From NCBI GenBank assembly GCA_937922105.1, contig CAKZVN010000232.1, positions 1 to 9,264 of the forward strand: a stretch of 9,264 nucleotides of DNA. Direction: 5' to 3'. Each line of letters opens with the position of its first letter. The first letter of the stretch is position 1. Made by a program: the position numbers and the translations under genes. The notes beneath the pieces were generated by a model. The model saw only the letters and a list, made by a program, of their open reading frames with translations. It was not told the origin of the DNA and did not search any database. Origin of the DNA: an uncultured Litorilinea sp. Its GTDB lineage: Bacteria > Chloroflexota > Anaerolineae > Caldilineales > Caldilineaceae. Below, piece after piece: positions 1 to 6,717 of this stretch.

Positions 1-678
1 ATCGAGACGCTGGGCGACCGCCAATCCTACTATCTCCTGGAGCAGTTTGTGCCGGGCGATGTCTATCATGTGGATTCGGTGGTCTGGGACGGTGAGGTGC
101 GCTTTGCCGCCGCGCAACGCTACGGCGCGCCACCCATGAGCGTCTATCAGGGCGGCGGTGTCTTTGTCACCGGCACGTTGCCCTATGGCGGCGCGGAGGA
201 GCAGGCCCTGCGCGATCTCAACGCGCGCGTGCTGGCTGCGCTGGGGATGTACCGCGGCGTCACCCATGCCGAGTTTATCCGCGGTCATGCCGACGGGCGC
301 TTCTATTTTCTGGAGATTGCGGCGCGCGTGGGCGGCGCGGGCGTAGATAAACTCGTGGAGTCTGCCACCGGTCTTAACCCGTGGATCGAGTGGGCACGGG
401 TAGAATTGGCGACGCTGCGCGGGGAAAGCTATACATTGCCGCCCACCAAACAGGAGTACGCGGGGCTGATGGTCACATTGGCGCGCCAAGAATGGCCTGA
501 CACCAGCGCCTACAACGCGCCGGAGGTGGTCTGGCGCATGGACAAGCGCCACCATGTGGGGCTGATCGTCGCTTCGCCCGACGCGCATCGGGTCCAGGCG
601 TTGATTGCGGACTACGTGCCGCGCATGGCGGCGGACTTCACCGCGGTGGCAGCACCGCTGGACCATCCGCCCGATTAA
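1..678 (+). CDS. ATP-grasp domain protein, C-terminal part (5' end outside window)
   Basis: The reading frame is open from the first base to TAA at 676-678, giving 225 residues with no start, so the N-terminal part lies upstream. What remains looks like the second half of an ATP-grasp fold. It has LLEQFVPGDVYHVDSV (residues 12-27 of the fragment), which resembles the family's 'E-x-F-x-x-G-x-E-x-x-V-D' strand, then HAEFI (89-93), then FLEIAARVGG (103-112) followed by a GVDKLVESATGLNPW stretch. In ATP-grasp enzymes the acidic residues equivalent to E91 and E105 bind Mg-ATP, and the 'E-x-A-x-R-x-GG' form is common in carboxylate-amine/thiol ligases of unassigned substrate. The family usually activates a carboxylate as an acyl-phosphate and joins it to an amine. 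The specific substrate cannot be read from this fragment. The gene is followed by the uvrB promoter, so it probably belongs to an upstream transcription unit. No clear hairpin-plus-T-run terminator follows it. Confidence 0.82.
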   Translation: METLGDRQSYYLLEQFVPGDVYHVDSVVWDGEVRFAAAQRYGAPPMSVYQGGGVFVTGTLPYGGAEEQALRDLNARVLAALGMYRGVTHAEFIRGHADGRFYFLEIAARVGGAGVDKLVESATGLNPWIEWARVELATLRGESYTLPPTKQEYAGLMVTLARQEWPDTSAYNAPEVVWRMDKRHHVGLIVASPDAHRVQALIADYVPRMAADFTAVAAPLDHPPD

Positions 679-762
679 GCGGCGTCTTCCGGCAGAATGC
701 CCAGGGGGGTCACCGTCCGGTGGTCACTCCAAAGCCATCACCGACACCGCTTGAAAGTTTGC

Positions 763-788
763 TTTGATTGCGGCTACTTTGTATCAAA
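763..788. repeat. Inverted repeat TTTGAT-N14-ATCAAA upstream of uvrB
   Basis: TTTGAT at 763-768 and its exact complement ATCAAA at 783-788 are separated by 14 bases, in an AT-richer patch between the ATP-grasp gene and the uvrB promoter. The arm length and spacing would suit a dimeric DNA-binding protein, but six-base arms also arise by chance. A weak second promoter-like TTGAAA lies at 751-756. No function can be assigned. Confidence 0.25.
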
Positions 789-817
789 TGCCCCGCAAGA
801 AAAAGCTCACCGCCCCC

Positions 818-846
818 TAGACAAACGCGCCCAAAGCCGCTATACT
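818..846 (+). promoter_or_regulatory. sigma70-type promoter of uvrB
   Basis: TAGACA (818-823, five of six bases of the -35 consensus) and TATACT (841-846, five of six of the -10 consensus) are separated by exactly 17 bases. Transcription should start near 853, inside the LexA palindrome that begins at 851. The leader to the uvrB start codon would be about 120 bases. This is the best-formed promoter in the window and the only good one before uvrB. Confidence 0.8.
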
Positions 847-850
847 AGCA

Positions 851-874
851 GTATACGAACTTATGTTCGTATAC
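851..874. promoter_or_regulatory. LexA (SOS) operator of uvrB
   Basis: A perfect inverted repeat has ten-base arms, GTATACGAAC (851-860) and its complement (865-874), around a four-base centre TTAT. The core reads CGAAC-N4-GTTCG (856-869), the pattern bound by Gram-positive-type LexA repressors, not the CTG-N10-CAG box of E. coli. It starts four bases after the -10 hexamer and covers the expected start of transcription, where bound LexA would block RNA polymerase. uvrB is a classic SOS regulon member, so position and target gene support each other. LexA itself is not in the window. Confidence 0.87.
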
Positions 875-973
875 GGGCTTTCCGGTAGGCCGGGAGTATC
901 CTCGTCTACGTCTCTTCGTCATGGTTCGCGAGGGACGGGCGCGCGTGGCGTCCGCCAGAGTGAGGGAGTTGTT

Positions 974-2989
974 ATGCCACCCTTCAAGGTGATGAGCGAG
1001 TTCCAACCGACCGGGGATCAGCCCCAGGCAATTGCCGCGTTGGTGGACGGTGTCCGTCGCGGTCTGCGCCACCAGGTGTTGTTGGGGGTGACCGGATCGG
1101 GCAAGACCTATACCATGGCGAAAGTCATCGAGGCTGTCCAAAAACCGACCTTGATCATCGCCCACAACAAGACCCTGGCTGCCCAGCTTTATAGCGAGAT
1201 GCGCGAGTTCTTCCCCAACAATGCGGTGGAATACTTCGTCAGCTATTACGACTATTACCAGCCCGAAGCCTACATTCCACGCACCGATACGTTTATCGAA
1301 AAGGACGCCCAGATCAACGAGGAGATTGACCGGCTGCGCTTGGCTGCGACTTCGTCGCTGTTCAGCCGGCGCGACACGGTGATCGTGGCGTCGGTCTCAT
1401 GTATCTACGGCTTGGGCAGCCCGCAAGATTACGGTCAAGCCGCGCTGCGTTTGCGCGTGGGGGAGATGGTGCGCCGCAACCAACTGCTGCGCCACTTGAT
1501 CGAGATTTATTACGAGCGCAACGACAATATCTTGCAACGCGGGCGCTTTCGCGTGCGCGGGGATGTGTTGGAAATCCAGCCTGCGGACCGCGAGTTCGCG
1601 TACCGGGTCAGTCTGTGGGGCGACGAGATCGAACGCATCAGCGAGATTGACGTGCTCACTGGGGAAGTGCTCACCGACCACAGCCAGGTGGACATCTACC
1701 CCGCCAAGCACTTTGTCACGCCCCAGGACAAGTTGGAGGAAGCTATCGCCGAGATCGAGCGCGAGATGCACGAACAGGTGGCACTTTTCGAGGCGCAGGG
1801 CAAACTGCTGGAGGCCCAGCGCATCAAGCAGCGGGTCAGCTATGACATCGAAATGCTGCGCGAGGTCGGCTTTTGCAGCGGCATCGAGAACTATAGCCGC
1901 CCGTTGGCCCAGCGCCCGCCCGGTTCGACACCATGGACGTTGTTGGACTACTTCCCGGCGGACTGGCTGCTCTTTATTGACGAGAGCCACATGACGCTGC
2001 CCCAGATTCGCGGCATGTACAACGGCGACCGCGCACGCAAGGAAGTCTTGGTGGAGTACGGCTTCCGCTTGCCCAGCGCGTTGGACAACCGCCCGTTGAC
2101 CTTTGCCGAGTTCGAGGCGCATGTCAACCAGGTCATCTACGTGAGCGCGACGCCCGGTCCCTACGAAAAGGAGCACGGCGAGCAGGTGGTGCAACAGGTC
2201 ATTCGCCCCACAGGGTTGCTGGACCCGGTAGTGGAAGTGCGCCCGACCAAAGGACAGATTGACGACTTGCTCAAAGAAGTGCGCGCCCGCGTCAGCCAGG
2301 GGCAGCGCGCTTTGGTCACCACCTTAACCAAGCGCATGGCTGAGGATTTGACCGAGTATCTCGCCGAACTCAACGTCAAGGTGCATTACTTGCACAGCGA
2401 CATTCACACCATCGAGCGCGTCGAGATTCTGCGCGATCTGCGCCTGGGGGTCTACGACGTGGTGGTGGGCATCAATCTCCTGCGCGAAGGACTGGACTTG
2501 CCGGAAGTCTCGCTGGTTGCGGTGTTGGACGCGGACAAAGAAGGCTTCTTGCGCAGCGAGAGCGCGCTGATCCAAACCATCGGTCGCGCTGCGCGCCATG
2601 TGGAGGGCAAAGCGATTCTCTACGCCGACAAGATCACCGACTCCATGCGCGCAGCCATTGACGAGACCAACCGCCGCCGCGAGATTCAGGAGCGCCACAA
2701 CCGCGAGCACAACATCCGCCCGCAAAGCATCGTCAAGAGCATCCGCGACCTCACCGACCGCGTCAAAATCATGGCTGAGTCCAAGACCGGCTATGGCGAG
2801 GAAGCGCTCACGCCCACGGTCAACGCAGCCGACCTCTCGCGCGACGAGTTGGCGAAGCTCATCAAGCAGATCGAAAAGGAGATGAAGGACGCAGCCAAAG
2901 CGCTGGAGTTCGAGAAAGCCGCCGCACTGCGCGACCAGCTGGTCGAACTACGCGGGCTGGAAATCCAGGAGAAGGTGGTGAGTGCATAG
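974..2989 (+). CDS. uvrB: UvrABC excision nuclease subunit B
   Basis: The 671-residue product is UvrB, the damage-verifying helicase of nucleotide excision repair. It is loaded by UvrA, opens the duplex at lesions and recruits UvrC for incision. The sequence shows Walker A GVTGSGKT (38-45), the beta-hairpin region YYDYYQPEAYIP (91-102) that threads between the strands, the DEAD-type box DESH (336-339), helicase motif V (VGINLLREGLDLPE, 498-511), motif VI (QTIGRAARH, 534-542), and a C-terminal UVR domain (about 625-662) that contacts UvrA/UvrC. Length is normal for the family. The ATG at 974 is preceded by GAGGGA at 962-967. The frame is open further upstream to an ATG at 863, but that codon lies inside the LexA palindrome and the extra 37 residues resemble nothing in UvrB. 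Expression should be repressed by LexA and induced by DNA damage. The stop is ten bases before the next gene. Confidence 0.98.
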   Translation: MPPFKVMSEFQPTGDQPQAIAALVDGVRRGLRHQVLLGVTGSGKTYTMAKVIEAVQKPTLIIAHNKTLAAQLYSEMREFFPNNAVEYFVSYYDYYQPEAYIPRTDTFIEKDAQINEEIDRLRLAATSSLFSRRDTVIVASVSCIYGLGSPQDYGQAALRLRVGEMVRRNQLLRHLIEIYYERNDNILQRGRFRVRGDVLEIQPADREFAYRVSLWGDEIERISEIDVLTGEVLTDHSQVDIYPAKHFVTPQDKLEEAIAEIEREMHEQVALFEAQGKLLEAQRIKQRVSYDIEMLREVGFCSGIENYSRPLAQRPPGSTPWTLLDYFPADWLLFIDESHMTLPQIRGMYNGDRARKEVLVEYGFRLPSALDNRPLTFAEFEAHVNQVIYVSATPGPYEKEHGEQVVQQVIRPTGLLDPVVEVRPTKGQIDDLLKEVRARVSQGQRALVTTLTKRMAEDLTEYLAELNVKVHYLHSDIHTIERVEILRDLRLGVYDVVVGINLLREGLDLPEVSLVAVLDADKEGFLRSESALIQTIGRAARHVEGKAILYADKITDSMRAAIDETNRRREIQERHNREHNIRPQSIVKSIRDLTDRVKIMAESKTGYGEEALTPTVNAADLSRDELAKLIKQIEKEMKDAAKALEFEKAAALRDQLVELRGLEIQEKVVSA

Positions 2990-2999
2990 AGGAGGGACG

Positions 3000-3392
3000 A
3001 TGAGCCGAACACATCTGGCACAGGCTTGGTCACAACCGGATGCTTCTCAGGAACGAATGAACGGCGAAAATTTTCTACCTGTGACCGATGACTTGTTGGC
3101 GGAGGTCACTCGTCGTATTGTCGAAACAGTGCAGCCGGAGCAGATCATTCTCTTCGGTTCCCATGCCGACGGCGCGCCACAACGTGACAGTGATGTAGAC
3201 CTATTGGTGATCATGGAGTCGGCGTTGCCTCCTGCGCAGCGTGCACTCGCCATCTGCCGTCTTCTGCGCCCGCGTCCCTTTCCGGTAGACATCGTGGTCA
3301 AGACTCCGGCGGAGGTCGCCGCCGCGTTGGAGAAGCACGATGATTTTCTAAGTGCCATTCTGCGCTCCGGTCGAGTGCTTTATGCGCGATAA
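3000..3392 (+). CDS. mntA: MNT-domain nucleotidyltransferase, MntA-type antitoxin
   Basis: A 130-residue minimal nucleotidyltransferase (NTP_transf_2 fold). The active-site signature GS-x10-D-x-D is complete: G53-S54, D65 and D67 (in SDVDL), with a third acidic residue at D97 in PVDIVV. The triad therefore looks catalytically competent. Proteins of this size next to an HEPN gene are antitoxins. In the studied Shewanella MntA-HepT system, MntA neutralises HepT by attaching AMP to a tyrosine; whether that applies here is inference. The ATG at 3000 is chosen because GGAGGG (2991-2996) precedes it; an internal ATG at 3057 would give 111 residues and still keep the whole domain, since the first 20 residues look unstructured. 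It begins ten bases after uvrB and overlaps hepT by 11 bases. Base composition here and in hepT is less GC-rich than in uvrB or gyrA, consistent with acquisition by transfer. Confidence 0.87.
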   Translation: MSRTHLAQAWSQPDASQERMNGENFLPVTDDLLAEVTRRIVETVQPEQIILFGSHADGAPQRDSDVDLLVIMESALPPAQRALAICRLLRPRPFPVDIVVKTPAEVAAALEKHDDFLSAILRSGRVLYAR

Positions 3393-3771
3393 GGTGGATG
3401 CAATCCATGCATGGGTGCAAAAGGCCGAAGAAGATTTGCTCTTGGCGCAACTTGCCCTTGCACAGGCCCCCTCATTGATTTATGGAGCGACCTTTCACGC
3501 ACAGCAGTGTGCGGAAAAGTATCTCAAGGCGATTCTGCTCTCTCATGGTCGAAATCCACCGCGGATTCATGACCTTGTGGCGCTCTCGGATATATGCCGC
3601 AGCGCAGGGGCAACCATTCCTGTTGACGACGACCTTTTGGCAATGTTGAATCAATTTGCGACCCAGGTGCGATATCCTGGAGACGACCCGACGCAGACAG
3701 ACGCAGAACATGCCGTGCATATTGCGCAGTCATTACGCAATGCGGCACGCAATCTGTTGGGTCTTGATTAG
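3382..3771 (+). CDS. hepT: HEPN-domain protein, HepT-type toxin partner of MntA
   Basis: A 129-residue, mostly helical HEPN protein. Recognisable elements are the amphipathic N-terminal helix with QKAEEDLLLAQLAL (13-26), the hallmark FHAQQCAEKYLKAIL (38-52), PPRIHDLVAL (59-68) and VRYPG (96-100), all typical of the PF05168 HEPN branch. Paired HEPN/MNT proteins form toxin-antitoxin complexes in which HEPN is usually an RNase. The canonical R-x4-H-x-Y catalytic signature of the best-studied HepT group is not present; the nearest arginine-histidine pair is R57...H63. Nuclease activity is thus plausible but unproven. The ATG at 3382 lies inside the end of mntA (11-base overlap) with only a weak ribosome site, suggesting translational coupling to the antitoxin. 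A GTG at 3352 is in frame but would add residues unlike the family. The stop is 27 bases before gyrA. Confidence 0.83.
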   Translation: MRDKVDAIHAWVQKAEEDLLLAQLALAQAPSLIYGATFHAQQCAEKYLKAILLSHGRNPPRIHDLVALSDICRSAGATIPVDDDLLAMLNQFATQVRYPGDDPTQTDAEHAVHIAQSLRNAARNLLGLD

Positions 3772-3798
3772 TCGAACTATGTTTAGGACGCCATAACA

Positions 3799-6711
3799 AT
3801 GACCAAATTGAACGGGAACGGCAGTGAGCCGAGCAACGTCGGCCTGGTGCGCGAGACGGACATTGTGCAGGAGATGCAGGGCGCATACCTTGATTACGCC
3901 ATGAGCGTAATTGTGGCGCGCGCGTTGCCCGACGTGCGCGACGGCTTGAAGCCCGTCCACCGCCGCATCCTCTATGCCATGCACCACGACTTGGGGCTGG
4001 ACCACACCAAGCCCCACAAGAAGAGTGCGCGTATTGTCGGCGAAGTGCTGGGAAAGTATCACCCCCACGGCGACAGCGCAGTCTACGACGCCATGGTCCG
4101 CATGGCCCAGCCCTTCAGCCTGCGCTACCCGCTGATTGACGGACAGGGCAATTTCGGCTCGGTGGACGGTGACGCTGCCGCCGCCATGCGCTATACCGAG
4201 GCACGCTTGGCCGAAATCAGCCAACTCATGTTGGCTGACCTGGAAAAAGACACCGTTGACTGGCACGACAATTTCGACAACTCGCTGCGCGAGCCGGACA
4301 TCCTCCCCGCCGCGCTGCCCAACCTGTTGGTCAACGGCTCCAGCGGTATTGCCGTGGGCATGGCGACCAACATCCCGCCGCATAACTTGGGCGAGGTAGT
4401 GGACGCGCTGGTCTACTTGATTGACCACTATGCCCAGGTGGACGACATCACCGTGGAGCAACTGATGCAGTTCATCCACGGGCCGGACTTCCCCACCGGC
4501 GGCATCGTCTATCGCTATCGTGACGAAAAGGACGAAGAAGCTACCGACGTGATCGCCCAGGGCTATGCTGTGGGCCGGGCACGGCTGGTGGTCCAGGCCA
4601 AAGCCCACTTCGAGGAGATGAGCCGCGGGCGCCGCCGCATCGTGGTCACCGAATTGCCCTACCAGACCAACAAAGCCGCGCTCATCGAGCGCATTGCGTC
4701 GTTGGTGCGCGACGGCAAGCTGGAAGGCATCACCGATCTGCGCGACGAGAGCGACCGCACGGGCATGCGCGTGGTCATCGAACTGACGCGCAACGTGGAC
4801 CCCAAGGACGTATTGGCTGAGCTGTTCAAGTACACGCCCCTGCAACAGACCTTCGGCATGCAGATGCTGGCGCTGGTGGACGGCGAGCCGCGCACCCTCA
4901 GCCTCAAGCGCACGCTCCAGCTTTTCGTCCAACATCGCCAGGAGATCATCCGGCGGCGCTCCGAGTTTGATCTGGCACGTGCCCGCGCGCGCGCCCATAT
5001 CCTGGAGGGGTTGCTGCGTGCGTTGGACATCCTGGACGACGTGATCGCCACCATCCGCCGCAGCCAGAGCGCGGAGACCGCGCGCACCAATTTGATGCGC
5101 GGCTTCGGCTTCACCGAAATCCAGGCCCAGGCCATTCTCGACATGCAACTGCGGCGCTTGGCTGCACTGGAACGGCGCAAGTTGCAGGATGAATACAAGG
5201 AAGTCCAGGCCCAAATCGCCTATCTGGAAGACCTCTTGGCCCACCCGGAGAAAATCCTGGGGGTGATCAAGCGCGACCTTTTGGAGATCAAGTCCACCTA
5301 CGGTGATGCGCGGCGCACCCAGATTGTGGACCGCACCAAAGGTACGCTGACGACCACCGATCTCTTGCCCGACCAGGAGGTATGGGTGAGCGTAGGCAGC
5401 AACGGTGAACTGCGCCGTGAGGACACGGTCAAACCCTCGCCCGCAACCGCGCGCCGCGTCGGCAAGGGCAGCGAAGTCGCCTTGCTCACCGCCAACACGC
5501 GCGACTTTCTCTATCTCTTTGCCAAAGATGGGCGTTGCAAACGCGTCGCCGTCCATGAGATTCCCCAAAGCGGCGAAGATAAACATTTGGCGGAGATGAC
5601 CGAGTACACGCGCCGTGACGCCATTACCGCGGCGCTGGCCTTGTCGCGACAGCCGGAGACGGAGGAGGGCACGCTCTTCCTGGCGACCGAGCAGGGCATG
5701 GTCAAGCGCATCACTTTGACCGATTTTCTGGCTGCTGCCGCAAGCGATCCCACAGTCATGAACGTGGAGGAAAAAGACGCGCTACGTTGGGTGTTGCCCA
5801 CGCGCGGCGACCAGGAGATCATCCTGGTCAGCGCACAGGGGCAATCCATTCGCTTTGCCGAAAGCGAGGTGCGCAGCATGGGCTTAGCCGCGGGCGGTGT
5901 GGGGGGCATCAAGCTGCGCAAGGGCGACCGCGTCGTTTATGCGGCGGTCGTTGCGCCGGAAGGCGAATTGCTGACCCTGACGGCCCAGGGCTATGCCAAA
6001 CGCTCGCCCCTGACCGATTACAGCGTGCAAGGGCGCAACGGCGGCGGCATCGTCACCCACAAACCGTCCGCGCGCACCGGAGCGGTCGCGGCAGCGCTGG
6101 TGGTGCCGGCGGGAATGGCTGACGAGACGCTGCTAGTGGTGGTCCCGCGCAAAGGTGGGGTACAAAGCGTGGCGCTCGCCGAAGTACCGCGTATGGGGCG
6201 CGCGGTCCAGGGTAAGCCACTCTTGGACTTGGGCGCAGGCAACGCGGTCGTCGCGCTGCACGCGTTGAGCACGGCACGCGCAGGCGCGCCGGAACCGGCG
6301 ACCGGGCGGGCGCGCCCCGTCGAGAGCGCCCCGTCTCCGGTTAAGCCGCCGCAGCCCCTCGCGCCCAAGCCTGTCCGGGGCGCTTCCCCCGCGGCGACCG
6401 CGACGGACGACAAACGCGCAGCGACGCCGGTCGCCATGCCCGTGGACGTCACCGCGCCTACGCGCAAAGACAAAGCGACTGTCGCACCTACGACGCCCGC
6501 GCCCCCGCGCAAGGAGGCGGCGCGGGCGCGCGCCGGGTCCCCAGCAGAGAACACCGGCGCGCCGGTTGAAGCGCCACCCGTTGCGGAGCCTGAGGAGACA
6601 CAGCAAGCCGCGCTGTTGCCCGACGAATTGCTCGCCGCGCCACCCACCCCGGCGCGCACCAAGAAACTCGCCACGGTCACCAGCGTCAAACGCCCCAGAC
6701 CGCCTACATAA
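3799..6711 (+). CDS. gyrA: DNA gyrase subunit A (type IIA topoisomerase A subunit) with long C-terminal tail
   Basis: The 970-residue product is the DNA-cleaving subunit of a type IIA topoisomerase. The winged-helix/tower domain holds the catalytic tyrosine Y132 in AAAMRYTEARL and the quinolone-determining segment KYHPHGDSAVYD (87-97); S93 and D97 correspond to E. coli S83 and D87 and are the sensitive-type residues. The coiled-coil and DNA gate run to about 500. A beta-pinwheel CTD spans about 520-822. The first-blade GyrA box (QRRGGKG) is degenerate, ARRVGKG at 551-557, while a related QGRNGGG occurs at 744-750 in a late blade. Residues about 825-970 form a low-complexity tail rich in Ala, Pro, Lys and Arg, ending KRPRPPT; this makes the protein longer than E. 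coli GyrA (875). The start has AGGA at 3785-3788, ten bases upstream. Topoisomerase IV subunit A is the alternative; no partner B subunit is in the window. No separate promoter is obvious in the 27-base gap before it. Confidence 0.92.
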   Translation: MTKLNGNGSEPSNVGLVRETDIVQEMQGAYLDYAMSVIVARALPDVRDGLKPVHRRILYAMHHDLGLDHTKPHKKSARIVGEVLGKYHPHGDSAVYDAMVRMAQPFSLRYPLIDGQGNFGSVDGDAAAAMRYTEARLAEISQLMLADLEKDTVDWHDNFDNSLREPDILPAALPNLLVNGSSGIAVGMATNIPPHNLGEVVDALVYLIDHYAQVDDITVEQLMQFIHGPDFPTGGIVYRYRDEKDEEATDVIAQGYAVGRARLVVQAKAHFEEMSRGRRRIVVTELPYQTNKAALIERIASLVRDGKLEGITDLRDESDRTGMRVVIELTRNVDPKDVLAELFKYTPLQQTFGMQMLALVDGEPRTLSLKRTLQLFVQHRQEIIRRRSEFDLARARARAHILEGLLRALDILDDVIATIRRSQSAETARTNLMRGFGFTEIQAQAILDMQLRRLAALERRKLQDEYKEVQAQIAYLEDLLAHPEKILGVIKRDLLEIKSTYGDARRTQIVDRTKGTLTTTDLLPDQEVWVSVGSNGELRREDTVKPSPATARRVGKGSEVALLTANTRDFLYLFAKDGRCKRVAVHEIPQSGEDKHLAEMTEYTRRDAITAALALSRQPETEEGTLFLATEQGMVKRITLTDFLAAAASDPTVMNVEEKDALRWVLPTRGDQEIILVSAQGQSIRFAESEVRSMGLAAGGVGGIKLRKGDRVVYAAVVAPEGELLTLTAQGYAKRSPLTDYSVQGRNGGGIVTHKPSARTGAVAAALVVPAGMADETLLVVVPRKGGVQSVALAEVPRMGRAVQGKPLLDLGAGNAVVALHALSTARAGAPEPATGRARPVESAPSPVKPPQPLAPKPVRGASPAATATDDKRAATPVAMPVDVTAPTRKDKATVAPTTPAPPRKEAARARAGSPAENTGAPVEAPPVAEPEETQQAALLPDELLAAPPTPARTKKLATVTSVKRPRPPT

Positions 6712-6717
6712 GCGCAA

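Noticed and set aside
697..888. 63-codon frame between the ATP-grasp gene and uvrB
   Set aside because: It runs straight through the uvrB promoter and SOS box and its residues resemble no family.
863..973. Upstream ATG giving uvrB a 37-residue N-terminal extension
   Set aside because: The ATG is inside the LexA operator close to the expected transcription start, has no ribosome site, and the extension is unlike UvrB. The ATG at 974 has GAGGGA at good spacing.
1397..2194. 265-residue minus-strand frame inside uvrB
   Set aside because: It is a shadow of uvrB with no motif of its own.
3721..3741. ATTGCG-N9-CGCAAT inverted repeat near the end of hepT as an operator for gyrA
   Set aside because: It lies in coding sequence, the arms are only six bases, and no promoter elements are placed around it.
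4057..4098. Quinolone-resistance change in GyrA
   Set aside because: The positions equivalent to E. coli S83 and D87 are Ser and Asp, the sensitive forms.
3733..5586. 617-residue open frame on the minus strand opposite gyrA
   Set aside because: It lies almost wholly opposite the conserved catalytic half of gyrA, has no recognisable domain, and is the typical antisense shadow of a high-GC gene.
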